Made by a program: the position numbers and the translations under genes
Part shown: positions 1 through 8,282 of the stretch, piece after piece
Numbering within the stretch: position 1 is the stretch's first letter
Layout: each line of letters begins with the position of its first letter
Notes under the pieces: model-generated
Databases searched by the model: none
What the model saw: only the letters and a program-made list of their open reading frames with translations
Told to the model about the DNA's origin: nothing
Source of the DNA: Gaiellasilicea sp963791905
Lineage (GTDB): Bacteria; Actinomycetota; Thermoleophilia; Gaiellales; Gaiellaceae
Direction of reading: 5' to 3'
DNA: 64,000 bases
NCBI GenBank assembly: GCA_963791905.1
Contig: CAWBTX010000001.1
Location: 186,001 to 250,000, forward strand

Positions 1-99
1 TGTAGCCAAGTCGATCCTTTCCTGCCATTCTTCGCCTTCGGCGAACAATGGTTAGTAAAAACTATTGAAATACTTTCTTGTTGAATTTTCCCTTTCTAA

Positions 100-134
100 A
101 CTCCAAGTAAATCGCTCTTTGATTTACTTGGAGT
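100..134 (-). terminator. Hairpin overlapping the rpsD stop codon
   Basis: A perfect 14-bp inverted repeat (arms 100-113 and 121-134, 7-nt loop) begins inside the last codons of rpsD and includes its TAA stop. It lies at the border between GC-rich coding DNA and an AT-rich stretch (about 1-120). There is no clear U-tract, so it may be a terminator or 3'-end stabiliser. The expected downstream gene rpoA is not within the window. Confidence 0.5.
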
Positions 135-744
135 ACAGCTCGACGATGAGGGACTCCTGCACCGGCGTGTCGATCTCGGCACGCTCGGGCCACTTGAGCA
201 CCTTCCCCGTCAGTCCTTCGTGATCCGCCTGCAGCCACGGCGCGACCGAGGCGGTCAGGTCGGTGGCGTCCCGGATAACCGGCTCCGCCGGACTGCCCGG
301 CTTCATCGTCACGACGTCGTCCGGGCGGACGCCGAAGCTCGGGATGTTCACGCGGCGGCCGTTCACGAGGAAATGGCCGTGCCGCACGAGCTGGCGCGCC
401 TGGGCGCGCGAGCCCGCAAAGCCGAGACGGTAGATGACGTTGTCGAGGCGCGTCTCGAGCATCCGGAGCAGGTTCTCGCCGGTGTTGCTCGTGCCGCGCG
501 TCGCCTTGTCGTAGTAGTTGCGGAACTGCTTCTCGAGCAGGCCGTAGTAGCGGCGCGCCTTCTGCTTCTCGCGCAGCTGCAGCAGGTACTCGCTCTGCTT
601 GATCCGGCCGCGGCCGTGCTCACCCGGCGGATATGAGCGGCGCTCGATGGCGCACTTCTCGGTCAGGCAGCGCTCGCCCTTGAGGAAGAGCTTCATGCCC
701 TCGCGCCGGCAGACGCGGCACTTCGGTCCGAGGTCTCTCGCCAT
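124..744 (-). CDS. rpsD: 30S ribosomal protein S4
   Basis: S4 binds 16S rRNA early in small-subunit assembly and helps maintain decoding fidelity. The 206-residue protein is full length. Its N-terminus carries a zinc-type cysteine set (C9, C12, C26, C31), so it is a C+ form, and the S4 RNA-binding domain lies in the middle, around residues 95-155 (LETRLDNVIYRLGFA onward). The ATG overlaps the rpsK stop by one base (TAATG), implying coupled translation. It is the last gene of the superoperon in this window. Confidence 0.97.
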   Translation of the reverse strand: MARDLGPKCRVCRREGMKLFLKGERCLTEKCAIERRSYPPGEHGRGRIKQSEYLLQLREKQKARRYYGLLEKQFRNYYDKATRGTSNTGENLLRMLETRLDNVIYRLGFAGSRAQARQLVRHGHFLVNGRRVNIPSFGVRPDDVVTMKPGSPAEPVIRDATDLTASVAPWLQADHEGLTGKVLKWPERAEIDTPVQESLIVELYSK

Positions 745-1148
745 TAGACGCGCCTCCGCTTCCGGGGGCGCACCCCGTTGTGGGCCTGCGGCGTCACGTC
801 GCGCACGCCGAGGATCTCGAGCCCGGCCGCCTGCAGCGACCGGATCGCGGTCTCACGGCCCGAGCCGGGGCCTTTGACGAAGACCTCCACCTTCTGGAGG
901 CCGTGCTCCATGCCCTTCCGCGCGCACGAGTCGGCGGTGACCTGTGCAGCGAACGGCGTCGACTTGCGCGAGCCCTTGAAGCCGGCCGAGCCGGCGGACT
1001 CCCACGCGATCACGTTCCCGTCCTTGTCGGTCAGCGCGACGATGGTGTTGTTGAACGACGTCTTGATGTGCGCCTGGCCGATGGCGATGTTCTTGCGCAC
1101 ACGGCGACGCGTGCGGCCGCGGGCCGCCGCTTTGCGAGGAGGAGCCAC
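744..1148 (-). CDS. rpsK: 30S ribosomal protein S11
   Basis: S11 is a platform protein of the small subunit near the mRNA exit. The 134-residue product has the family core (NNTIVALTD, AGSAGFKGSRKSTPFAAQ) and the usual basic C-terminus ending GVRPRKRRRV. The start is GTG, overlapping the rpsM stop (TAGTG). Gene order rpsM-rpsK-rpsD is the classical alpha-operon order. Confidence 0.97.
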   Translation of the reverse strand: MAPPRKAAARGRTRRRVRKNIAIGQAHIKTSFNNTIVALTDKDGNVIAWESAGSAGFKGSRKSTPFAAQVTADSCARKGMEHGLQKVEVFVKGPGSGRETAIRSLQAAGLEILGVRDVTPQAHNGVRPRKRRRV

Positions 1149-1523
1149 TACTTCGCCTTCTTCCCGCGGCCGACGGTCTTCTTCGGGCCCTTGCGCGTGC
1201 GCGCGTTCGTCTTCGTCCGCTGGCCGTTCACCGGCAGGCCGCGCCGGTGGCGCAGGCCGCGGTAGGAGCCGATCTCGGACAGCCGCTTGATCGCCTGGGA
1301 GCGCTCTCGCCGCAGGTCACCCTCGACCTGCAGATCGCTGTCGATGTAGCTCCGGAGCTTGTTCACCTCGTCGTCGGTGAGGTCCCCGCACCTTCTCGTT
1401 CGGATCGAGCCCGAGCTTCGCGCAGATCTCGCGCGCCGTCGGCTGACCGATGCCGTAGATGTACGTCAGCCCGATCTCCAGACGCTTCTGGTTCGGGAGG
1501 TTGACGCCTGCGATTCGTGCCAA
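1148..1523 (-). CDS. rpsM: 30S ribosomal protein S13 (frameshifted as read)
   Basis: S13 sits in the head of the 30S subunit and contacts 16S rRNA and the P-site tRNA region. The N-terminal part starts at TTG 1523 (LARIAGVNLPNQKRLEIG) and the C-terminal part (DLTDDEVNKLRSYIDSDL onward) is in another frame. The two join at a run of four C on the + strand (1384-1387); one base fewer restores a normal S13. S13 is conserved and no second copy is seen, so an assembly indel is the likely cause. The TTG start is chosen because the family start ARIAGVN follows directly. Confidence 0.9.
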
Positions 1524-1527
1524 GTGA

Positions 1528-1641
1528 CTAGCCCTGCCTTTGCTTGTGGCGTGGATTGGTGCAGATGACCATGGTGCGCCCATGCCGCTTGATCACGCGG
1601 CAGCGCTCGCACATGGGCTTGACGGACGGGCGGACTTTCAT
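1528..1641 (-). CDS. rpmJ: 50S ribosomal protein L36
   Basis: This 37-residue protein reads MKVRPSVKPMCERC..., with zinc ligands C11, C14, C27 and H32, so it is the zinc-binding C+ form of L36. It lies in the standard place between infA and rpmJ's partner rpsM, 4 nt upstream of the rpsM TTG start. It is too short for usual ORF cut-offs but is unmistakable by sequence and position. Confidence 0.96.
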   Translation of the reverse strand: MKVRPSVKPMCERCRVIKRHGRTMVICTNPRHKQRQG

Positions 1642-1646
1642 TCGGG

Positions 1647-1868
1647 TTACCGGTGCCGGTAGGTGATGCGGCCGCGGTTCAAGTCGTAGGGAGAGAGCTC
1701 GACCTTGACTCGGTCGCCGGGCAGGATGCGGATGTAGTGCTTGCGCATCTTCCCCGAGATGGTTGCGAGGACGCTGTGCGCGTCATCGAGCTGCACCCGG
1801 AACATCGTGCTCGGGAGCGCCTCGACGACCTCGCCTTCGACCTCGATCTTCTCTTCCTTGACTGCCAT
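1647..1868 (-). CDS. infA: Translation initiation factor IF-1
   Basis: IF-1 binds the ribosomal A site during initiation. The 73-residue OB-fold protein has the family signature (EGEVVEALPSTMFRVQL, SGKMRKHYIRILPGDRVKVELSPYD, RGRITYRHR) and normal length. It is followed 5 nt downstream by rpmJ, as in most bacteria. An 87-bp gap separates it from map; a preferred start is supported by the AGAGAGGTCA-type purine stretch just upstream. Confidence 0.97.
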   Translation of the reverse strand: MAVKEEKIEVEGEVVEALPSTMFRVQLDDAHSVLATISGKMRKHYIRILPGDRVKVELSPYDLNRGRITYRHR

Positions 1869-1955
1869 TGACCTCTCTATGGTTCTTGGTTTCGCAGCTA
1901 CTCTCGTTGACTGAACGCTGCGCGCGGCAAAGCGCGGCGTGGCCGCGCGAGGCGC

Positions 1956-2729
1956 TCATCGTAGCAAAGACGCCTCGCGATCGCCCGCAGCCGTAAGGAT
2001 CCGCGGGCCTGCGGCCGTGATCGCGACGGTGTGCTCGAAGTGGGCCGACAACGAGCCGTCCTCGGTCGAGATCGACCACTCGTCGTCGTGCACGAAGACG
2101 TCCGGCCCGCCTGCCGTGATCATCGGCTCGATCGCGATCGTCATCCCCTCGGAGAGCAGCGGGCCGCGGCCGGGCTCGCCGAAGTTCGGGATGTGCGGGT
2201 CCTCGTGGTACGAGCGGCCGACTCCGTGCCCGACGAGGCTGCGGATGACCGAGAAGCCCTGCCCCTCGACGGAGCGCTGCACCGCCGAGGAGATGTCGCC
2301 GACGCGGTTGCCGGGGCGAGCCTGGGCGATCCCGAGCTCGAGCGCGAGCTGACCGGCGTCGAGCAGCCGCCGGGCCTGCTCCGAGATCTCCCCGACCCCG
2401 AAGGTGTAGGCGCTGTCGGCGATGAAGCCGTCGAGCGTGACCCCGACGTCGATCGTGACCACGTCTCCCTCGGCCACCGTGTGGGCGCCCGGGATGCCGT
2501 GGACCACGACGTCGTTGGGCGAGATGCAGATCGCGGCCGGATACCCCCGGTACCCGAGCGAAGTGGGCACGCCGCCGCCGGCGCGAATGAAGTCCTCGGC
2601 GATCGAGTCCAGCTCGGCGGTGGTGATCCCCGGCTCGAGGCGCTCGCCGACATGATCGATCGTCTCGGCGACGAGGCGCCCCGCCTCGGCCATCTTCTCG
2701 ATCTCGTGCGCGGACTTGCGGATGATCAT
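1956..2729 (-). CDS. map: Methionine aminopeptidase, type I
   Basis: This enzyme removes the initiator methionine from nascent proteins. The 257-residue protein has the pita-bread metal site: Asp in TIDVGV, Asp in DSAYTFGVG, His in GHGVGRSYHEDP, Glu in IEPMI and Glu in HFEHTVAI. Length matches a bare type Ia enzyme without the N-terminal zinc-finger extension. The start overlaps the adk stop by 4 nt (ATGA), so the two are translationally coupled within the spc operon. Confidence 0.96.
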   Translation of the reverse strand: MIIRKSAHEIEKMAEAGRLVAETIDHVGERLEPGITTAELDSIAEDFIRAGGGVPTSLGYRGYPAAICISPNDVVVHGIPGAHTVAEGDVVTIDVGVTLDGFIADSAYTFGVGEISEQARRLLDAGQLALELGIAQARPGNRVGDISSAVQRSVEGQGFSVIRSLVGHGVGRSYHEDPHIPNFGEPGRGPLLSEGMTIAIEPMITAGGPDVFVHDDEWSISTEDGSLSAHFEHTVAITAAGPRILTAAGDREASLLR

Positions 2730-3298
2730 CTCACTGCCACCTGGTCGAGTGCCGACCCGATTTCGGCGTACACCTCCCCGATGCTACGTGCAGCGTGCAG
2801 GGGCACGAGGCGCCCGGTGGCGCGGTAGTGCTCGACGACCGGCTCGGTCTCATCGTGGTAGATCGCGAGCCGCCGCTCCATCGCGTCGGGCGTGTCGTCC
2901 GGGCGATCCTCCTCGACCGCGCGGCGGCGCATTCGCTCGCGCGCGGTGTCGTCCTGCAGGTCGAAGAAGAGAATCGCGTCGAGGCCGCGGCCGATCTCCG
3001 CCAGCATGGCGTCGAGAGCACGGGCCTGGATCAGGTTGCGAGGGAAGCCGTCGAGGATGAAGCCCTCCACCGCGTCGTCTTCGGCGAGGCGCTCGCGAAT
3101 CATCTGAATCGTCACCTCGTCGGGCACGAGCTCGCCGCGCGACATGATCTCGAGCACCTGGCGGCCGAGCGGCGTCGACTCGTCGAGCGCGCGGAACATG
3201 TCACCCGTCGACACATGGGGCAGGCCGTGCTCGGCCGCGATCCGCTTCGCCTGGGTGCCCTTGCCGGAGCCCTGCGGGCCCAACAGAAGCAAGTTCAC
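2726..3298 (-). CDS. adk: Adenylate kinase
   Basis: Adk interconverts ATP + AMP and 2 ADP in the cytoplasm. The P-loop GPQGSGKGTQ is at residues 7-16, and the AMP-binding segment and FILDGFPRN motif are present. At 190 residues it is a short-LID form without the zinc cysteines of longer enzymes, similar in length to mycobacterial Adk. It sits between secY and map. A 166-bp gap upstream towards secY contains a structured repeat element (see 3332-3432). Confidence 0.96.
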   Translation of the reverse strand: MNLLLLGPQGSGKGTQAKRIAAEHGLPHVSTGDMFRALDESTPLGRQVLEIMSRGELVPDEVTIQMIRERLAEDDAVEGFILDGFPRNLIQARALDAMLAEIGRGLDAILFFDLQDDTARERMRRRAVEEDRPDDTPDAMERRLAIYHDETEPVVEHYRATGRLVPLHAARSIGEVYAEIGSALDQVAVR

Positions 3299-3331
3299 TG
3301 GTGGCTCGCCTGGTGCTGTTGCCGCGCCGAT

Positions 3332-3432
3332 AGCGTCCGCAAAGCGAGCAGGGCTAGGACGCAGGGAGCGTCCGTACCGAAGAGGTACGGGCGCGACTGA
3401 GGACGACGCACTGCGAAGTCTTTGCGGGCGCT
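3332..3432. repeat. Structured repeat element, copy 1 (secY-adk gap)
   Basis: A 50-nt core (3356-3405) has two conserved 15-nt flanks, AGGACGCAGGGAGCG and GCGCGACTGAGGACG as read on +, around a 7-bp hairpin (3372-3378 with 3384-3390, loop GAAGA). An outer helix (3332-3344 with 3420-3432, 13 pairs including one wobble) encloses it. The same core, with a different hairpin sequence, occurs at 9080-9129. Both copies lie between genes of the superoperon in the same orientation. Function is unknown: RNA motif, operon-internal regulator or palindromic repeat are all possible. Confidence 0.75.
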
Positions 3433-3464
3433 AGCGGCCCGGAGGACAGTGCCAGGCGAGTCAC

Positions 3465-4718
3465 CTATTTCAGGAAGCCTTCGTAGGAGCGCATCATCAT
3501 CTGCGACTCCATCTGGCGCATCGTGTCGAGCGCGACGCCGACCGCGATCAGCACGGAGGTGCCTCCGAGGGCCCCTGCGGTCGCCTGCGAGAAGCCGCCG
3601 TACCTGATGAAGAGCGTCGGCAGCGCCGCGACGAGCGCGAGGTAGATCGCCCCCGGCAGAGTGAGGCGCGTCAGCACGCGGTCGAGATACTGCGCCGTCG
3701 GCGGGCCCGGGCGGATGCCTGGGATGTAGCCGCCGTAGCGGCGCAGGTTGTCCGCCTGGTCAATGGGATTGAACTGCACCGCCGTGTAGAAGTAGGTGAA
3801 GACGACGATCAGGAGGCTCTGGAACAAGATGTAGGGGACGCTCGTCGGCAGGAAGTGCTCGTTGACGAAGCCCTGCGTAGCGGGGAAGAACTGGCCGATC
3901 GTGGGCGGGAACGCCATCACGGCGGCGGCGAAGATGACCGGGATGACGCCTGCCATGTTGACGCGCAGCGGCAAGTAGGTCGAGCCGCCCGAGGTCATGC
4001 GGCGGCCGACCATCCGCTTCGCGTACTGAATCGGAATCCGGCGCTGGCCCTCCTGGATGAAAACGATGGCCGCGATGATCGCGAGGGCGATCAGCGGGAA
4101 GAAGAGCTTCTCCATCGGGCCGCCGTTCCACCAGGCCGCGATCCCGATCGGGGCACCGACGAGGATCGACGCGAAGATCAGCAGCGAGATGCCGTTGCCG
4201 ATGCCGCGCTTCGTGATCAGCTCGCCCATCCACATGAGCAGCACGGTGCCGACGGTCAGCGTGAGAACGATCAAGGTCAGCCGGCCGAAGTTCGCGTCGA
4301 GGACGCCCTGGCGGCGGAAGAGGAAGCCGTAGCCGAGCGCCTGCGAGGCCGCGAGGACGACGGTGAGGTAGCGCGTGTACTGGTTGATCTTGGCGTAGCC
4401 GGCCTCTCCCTCCTTCTGCAGCTCGGCGAGTCGCGGGATCACGACCGTCATCAGCTGCAGGATGATCGAGGCCGTGACGTACGGCATGATCCCGAGCGCG
4501 AAGAGCGAGAACTGCGACAGCGCGCCGCCGGAGAAGAGATTCAGGAGGCCGAGAATCGTGCCGCCGCGGCCCTCGAAATAGTTGTTGATCGTCTCGGAGT
4601 CGACGCCCGGGGCGGGAATCCACGAGCCGAGACGGTAGATGGCGAGGATCAGTGCGGTGAAGAGGACGCGGCGGCGAAGCTCGGGCACGCGCCACGCATT
4701 GGCGAGCCAACTGAACAC
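3465..4718 (-). CDS. secY: Protein translocase subunit SecY
   Basis: SecY forms the membrane channel of the Sec translocon with SecE (34,113-34,457) and SecG. The 417-residue protein shows about ten hydrophobic segments, the plug-region sequence (LGLLNLFSGGALSQFSLFALGIMPYVTAS, partly quoted by function only) and the ITKRGIGNGIS loop. Start is GTG 4718, giving MFSWLANAWRVPELRRR, a normal SecY N-terminus. It is 25 nt downstream of rplO. Confidence 0.96.
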   Translation of the reverse strand: MFSWLANAWRVPELRRRVLFTALILAIYRLGSWIPAPGVDSETINNYFEGRGGTILGLLNLFSGGALSQFSLFALGIMPYVTASIILQLMTVVIPRLAELQKEGEAGYAKINQYTRYLTVVLAASQALGYGFLFRRQGVLDANFGRLTLIVLTLTVGTVLLMWMGELITKRGIGNGISLLIFASILVGAPIGIAAWWNGGPMEKLFFPLIALAIIAAIVFIQEGQRRIPIQYAKRMVGRRMTSGGSTYLPLRVNMAGVIPVIFAAAVMAFPPTIGQFFPATQGFVNEHFLPTSVPYILFQSLLIVVFTYFYTAVQFNPIDQADNLRRYGGYIPGIRPGPPTAQYLDRVLTRLTLPGAIYLALVAALPTLFIRYGGFSQATAGALGGTSVLIAVGVALDTMRQMESQMMMRSYEGFLK

Positions 4719-4743
4719 CGCCTTCTAAGCTCCGCTTAGAAGG

Positions 4744-5322
4744 TTAGACATCATCGTCTCCCGCGCTGTCGTCCGCCGTCGTCTCCGCAGGCGCGGGCGA
4801 TGGAGCGCGACGCCTTTTCTTCTTTGTCTTGCTAACCATTTCGCGAAGCGAAATGGCGCTGCCGCCGGCGGACTCGATCTTCGTGCGCGCCGACGCGGAG
4901 AAGCCGTGTGCGGAGACGGTCAGCTGCTTCGAGAGCTCGCCGACGCCGAGGATCTTGACGTCCTTCCGCACCGTCCGGATCAGCCCGGCGGCCTTCAGCG
5001 CTTCCGGGGTCACCTCCGCGCCCGCGTCGAACCGCTGCTCGAGGTCGCGCAGGTTGACGGGCTGCGAGTAGGTGCGGAACGGGCCGATCGGCATCGCGTC
5101 GGCCGAGTGGTTGCCGCGGAGCTTCGGGAGGCGCATGTCGATCGGCATCTGGCCGCCCTCGAAGCCGGCCGGCAGCTTGTGCGAGCCCGCGCGCGACTTC
5201 TGGCCCTTGATCCCGCGACCGGAATAGCGGCCCTTGCCGGAGCCCAGGCCGCGCCCGACGCGCTTGCGATCCTTGCGCGCCTGCGCCGGCTTCAGGTTCG
5301 AGAGGTTCAGCTCGTCGGTCAT
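4744..5322 (-). CDS. rplO: 50S ribosomal protein L15
   Basis: L15 is a late-assembly 50S protein. The Gly/Arg-rich N-terminus (RKDRKRVGRGLGSGKGRYSG region) and globular domain are typical. At 192 residues it is about 40 longer than common L15 because of a C-terminal tail: a KKKRRR stretch followed by Ala/Pro and a DDSAGDDDV acidic end. Similar disordered tails occur on S17, S5, S3, L22, L10 and L1 in this window. Confidence 0.95.
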   Translation of the reverse strand: MTDELNLSNLKPAQARKDRKRVGRGLGSGKGRYSGRGIKGQKSRAGSHKLPAGFEGGQMPIDMRLPKLRGNHSADAMPIGPFRTYSQPVNLRDLEQRFDAGAEVTPEALKAAGLIRTVRKDVKILGVGELSKQLTVSAHGFSASARTKIESAGGSAISLREMVSKTKKKRRRAPSPAPAETTADDSAGDDDV

Positions 5323-5326
5323 GGTC

Positions 5327-5506
5327 TTACGCGTCCTCCACCCGCACGAGGTGGGCGACCTTCCTCAGCATACCCGCGCTCTCCGGGGTCGCCTTCAGCT
5401 CGTTGGACTGGCCGATGCGGCCGAGCCCGAGCGCGCGCAGCGTGCCGCGGTGCCTCTGGCTCTGACCCGCCTCGCTCCTGATCTGCGTGATCTTGATCGA
5501 GCTCAC
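5327..5506 (-). CDS. rpmD: 50S ribosomal protein L30
   Basis: This 59-residue protein starts at GTG 5506 (SSIKITQIRSEAGQSQRHRG) and has the L30 ferredoxin-like pattern ending VAHLVRVEDA. The GTGA start overlaps the rpsE stop by 4 nt. It lies in the universal rpsE-rpmD-rplO order. It was located by reading the gap between rpsE and rplO. Confidence 0.95.
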   Translation of the reverse strand: MSSIKITQIRSEAGQSQRHRGTLRALGLGRIGQSNELKATPESAGMLRKVAHLVRVEDA

Positions 5507-6147
5507 GAGCTCTCCTCGGCGGCCTCGGGCGCCTCGACGTCGACGACGACCGCCTCCGGCGTCTCGACGACCTCGACGGCCGGCTCGTCCGTGGGTCCGG
5601 CCTGAAGCTCGGCGATGCGCGCGCTCGAGAGCGGCAGGATCTCCGCCACCGTCTTGCCGCGCATGCGCGCGACGTCCTCGGGGCGGCGCAGCTTCTTCAG
5701 CCCGTCGACCGTCGCCTTCGCCATGTTGATCGGGTTCGTCGTGCCGAGGCTCTTCGCGAGCACGTCACGGATCCCGGCCAGCTCGAGCACGGCGCGAACG
5801 CCGCCGCCGGCGATGACGCCGGTTCCCTCGGAGGCCGGCCGGATGAAGACCTTGGCTGCGTCGAACCGGCCGAGAATCTCGTGCGTGACGGTGGTGCCGT
5901 GCTTGGGGACCGTGAAGAGGTTCTTCTTCGCGTCGTCGACGGCCTTCGAGATGGCGAGCGGTACCTCGCGCGCCTTCCCGTAGCCGACGCCGACCCGGTC
6001 GACCTCGTCCCCGATCACGACCAGCGCCGTGAACGAGAAGCGCCGGCCGCCCTTCACGACCTTGGCGACGCGGTTGATCTCGATCACGCGCTCCTTGAGC
6101 TCGCGAACCTCCTCGCGGGCGATGACCTCACGCTCGACGACGCTCAT
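5503..6147 (-). CDS. rpsE: 30S ribosomal protein S5
   Basis: S5 lines the mRNA entry site and affects decoding accuracy. The dsRNA-binding-like N-terminal domain (VKGGRRFSFTALVVIGD) and the C-terminal domain (GRFDAAKVFIRPASEGTGVIAGG) are intact. The 214-residue length includes about 40 extra C-terminal residues rich in Glu, Val and Ala (EVVETPEAVVVDVEAPEAA), another example of the acidic tails in this set. A short GCCGGC-AAA-GCCGGC hairpin lies in the 67-bp gap upstream. Confidence 0.96.
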   Translation of the reverse strand: MSVVEREVIAREEVRELKERVIEINRVAKVVKGGRRFSFTALVVIGDEVDRVGVGYGKAREVPLAISKAVDDAKKNLFTVPKHGTTVTHEILGRFDAAKVFIRPASEGTGVIAGGGVRAVLELAGIRDVLAKSLGTTNPINMAKATVDGLKKLRRPEDVARMRGKTVAEILPLSSARIAELQAGPTDEPAVEVVETPEAVVVDVEAPEAAEESS

Positions 6148-6214
6148 AGCTCCACCGCCGGCAAAGCCGGCGCCTCCGCTTCATGCTGCTCCGTCGAGCC
6201 TACGCAGCTACTGC

Positions 6215-6571
6215 TCAAAAAATCAGTCCTCCCTCGCGCGCGCCGTCGGCGAGCGCCTTCACGCGGCCGTGGTACAGGTAGCCGCCCCGGTCGAAGATCA
6301 CGGTCTCGATGCCGGCCTGTTTCGCGGCAGCGGCGATCGCCTTGCCGACCTCGGCCGCCTGCTCGGACTTGTCGCCCTTGAACGACTTGGCGAGCCCGAG
6401 CCAGCTCGCGCCGGCGATCGTGCGGCCCGTCTCGTCGTCGATCAGCTGGGCGAAGATGCCCCGGTTCGACCGAAACACGGCGAGACGCGGGCGCTCGGCG
6501 GTGCCGGCGACCTTGCCGCGGATGCGGCGGTGGCGGCGCTCACGCGCCTGGCGGGTCGTGAGGGTGCTCAT
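6215..6571 (-). CDS. rplR: 50S ribosomal protein L18
   Basis: L18 binds 5S rRNA together with L5. The 118-residue protein has the family core (ERPRLAVFRSNRGIFAQLIDDETGRT) and the C-terminal FDRGGYLYHGRVKALADGAREGGL motif. The ATG overlaps the rplF stop by 4 nt, so it is coupled to rplF. Length is normal and no extension is present. Confidence 0.97.
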   Translation of the reverse strand: MSTLTTRQARERRHRRIRGKVAGTAERPRLAVFRSNRGIFAQLIDDETGRTIAGASWLGLAKSFKGDKSEQAAEVGKAIAAAAKQAGIETVIFDRGGYLYHGRVKALADGAREGGLIF

Positions 6572-7101
6572 GCGCGCTTCCCGACCTTCCTGCGCACCAG
6601 CTCGCCCTGGTAGCGGATGCCCTTGCCCTTGTAGGGCTCGGGCGGGCGCACGGAGCGCACCTCGGCAGCGGTCTGCCCGACCTGCTGCTTGTCGGTTCCC
6701 TTGACGATGACCTGCGTCGGCGCCGGCACGTCGAACGAGATGCCCGGCCGCGGCTTGATGACGACCGAGTGTGAGTAGCCGACGTTCAGCTCGAGGTCGG
6801 TGCCGCGCAGCGAGGCGCGATAGCCGACGCCCTGGATCTCGAGGTGCTTCTCGAAGCCCTTGGTGACGCCCTCGACCATGTTCGCGATCAGCGTGCGGGT
6901 GAGACCGTGCAGCGCGCGGTCCTCGCCCCGTTCGGTCGGGCGGGTGACCGTGAGGGCGCCTTCGTCCTGCTCGATCTTCATGCGCGTCGGCACCGTCTGC
7001 GAGAGCTCGCCGAGGGGACCGTTCACCTGCACGCGGCCGGGCGAGAGCGCGACGGTCACGGTGGTGGGAAGCTCGATGGGCTTTCTGCCGATTCGGGACA
7101 T
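6568..7101 (-). CDS. rplF: 50S ribosomal protein L6
   Basis: L6 lies at the factor-binding side of the 50S subunit. The 177-residue protein begins MSRIGRKPIELP and carries the C-terminal PEPYKGKGIRYQGE signature of L6. It is 5 nt downstream of rpsH and overlaps rplR by 4 nt, in the standard spc order. Confidence 0.97.
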   Translation of the reverse strand: MSRIGRKPIELPTTVTVALSPGRVQVNGPLGELSQTVPTRMKIEQDEGALTVTRPTERGEDRALHGLTRTLIANMVEGVTKGFEKHLEIQGVGYRASLRGTDLELNVGYSHSVVIKPRPGISFDVPAPTQVIVKGTDKQQVGQTAAEVRSVRPPEPYKGKGIRYQGELVRRKVGKRA

Positions 7102-7106
7102 GAGGG

Positions 7107-7502
7107 TTACCAGACGAAGGCGATCACTTCGCCGCCGATGCCGCGCTCGGCGGCTTGGCGGTTCGTGACGAGCCCGGAGGACGTGGACAGGATCGCGGTG
7201 CCGAGACCGCCGAGCACGCGCGGCAGGCGATCCTTGCGCGCGTAGACGCGGCGGCCGGGGCGCGAGACGCGCTTCAGGCCGGTGATCACACGCTGGCGGT
7301 TCTTGCCGAACTTCAGCTCGACGACGAGCGTGGAGTACGGCGTCCCCTCGGCCACGCGGAAGTCCTTGATGTAGCCCTCGTCCTTGAGCACGCGCGCGAT
7401 CTGCTCCTTCATGCGCGAGGTCGGCATCTCGACGGTGTCGTGCATCGCCTTGTTCGCATTGCGAATACGGCTCAGCATGTCTGCAATCGGGTCGGTCAGC
7501 AT
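7107..7502 (-). CDS. rpsH: 30S ribosomal protein S8
   Basis: S8 is a primary 16S rRNA-binding protein and in some bacteria a repressor of the spc operon. The 131-residue protein begins MLTDPIADMLSRIRNAN and ends with the family signature STSSGLVTNRQAAERGIGGEVIAFVW. It follows rpsN by 10 nt. No separate S8-binding site was identified in the sequence. Confidence 0.97.
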   Translation of the reverse strand: MLTDPIADMLSRIRNANKAMHDTVEMPTSRMKEQIARVLKDEGYIKDFRVAEGTPYSTLVVELKFGKNRQRVITGLKRVSRPGRRVYARKDRLPRVLGGLGTAILSTSSGLVTNRQAAERGIGGEVIAFVW

Positions 7503-7512
7503 TCCTTCCTCC

Positions 7513-7698
7513 CTACCAACTGCTCTTCGTCATGCCGGGGATCGCGCCTTGGTGCGCGAGCTCGCGCAGGCAGATCCGGCACAGGCCGAACTTCCGATAC
7601 ACGGCACGCGGCCGGCCACACCGGTTGCAGCGTGAGTTGAAGCGCGTCTTGAAGCGCGGCTTCCGCGACTGCTTGACGACGAGCGACTTCTTGGCCAT
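7513..7698 (-). CDS. rpsN: 30S ribosomal protein S14, type Z
   Basis: This is the short, 61-residue, zinc-binding S14 (rpsNZ type). It has CNRCGRPRAVYRKFGLCRIC, giving four zinc-ligand cysteines at residues 24, 27, 40 and 43. The short zinc form is usual in Actinobacteria and Firmicutes. It lies between rplE and rpsH. Start and order are canonical. Confidence 0.97.
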   Translation of the reverse strand: MAKKSLVVKQSRKPRFKTRFNSRCNRCGRPRAVYRKFGLCRICLRELAHQGAIPGMTKSSW

Positions 7699-7703
7699 AC
7701 GGG

Positions 7704-8282
7704 TTAGCTCTCTCCTTCTGCGTCCGTGCGGACGAACGGCAGCCCGAGGCCGCGCAGGAGCGCGAGGGCGTGCTCGTCGTTCGCCGCCGTGGTCGTGATG
7801 GTGACGTCGAAGCCGCGAACGGTGGCCACGGAGTCGTAGTCGATCTCCGGGAAGATCACCTGTTCGCGGACGCCGAGCGAGTAGTTGCCCCGGCCGTCGA
7901 ACGAGCGCGGGTTGAGACCGCGGAAGTCACGGATGCGCGGCAGCGCGATCGAGACGAGACGGTCGAGAAACTCGTACATGCGATCGCCGCGGATGGTGAC
8001 CTTCGCACCCACGGCCATGCCCTCGCGGAGCTTGAAGGCGGCGATGGACTTTCGCGCCTTGCGCACCTGCGCGCGCTGGCCGGCGATCGTCGTCAGCTCC
8101 TCGATCGCGGAGTCGAGCGCCTTCGCGTCGGTCTTCGCGTCGCCGACGCCCATGTTCAGCGTGATCTTCTCGATCCGCGGCACCTGCATGATCGACTTCA
8201 GGCCGAGCTCATCCTGGAGCTGCGGGCGAAGCTCGTGATAGCGGTCCTTGACGCGCGGGCTGTAGGTCTCGACCGCGCTCAC
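7704..8282 (-). CDS. rplE: 50S ribosomal protein L5
   Basis: L5 binds 5S rRNA and contacts the P-site tRNA. The protein (192 residues) starts at GTG 8282 (SAVETYSPRVKDRYHELRPQL), and the GTGA overlaps the rplX stop by 4 nt. Core motifs IEKITLNMGVGDA, KLREGMAVGAKVTIRG and FPEIDYDSVATVRGFDVTI are present. A longer open frame runs upstream into rplX but is not coding; the overlap start is preferred. Confidence 0.96.
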   Translation of the reverse strand: MSAVETYSPRVKDRYHELRPQLQDELGLKSIMQVPRIEKITLNMGVGDAKTDAKALDSAIEELTTIAGQRAQVRKARKSIAAFKLREGMAVGAKVTIRGDRMYEFLDRLVSIALPRIRDFRGLNPRSFDGRGNYSLGVREQVIFPEIDYDSVATVRGFDVTITTTAANDEHALALLRGLGLPFVRTDAEGES

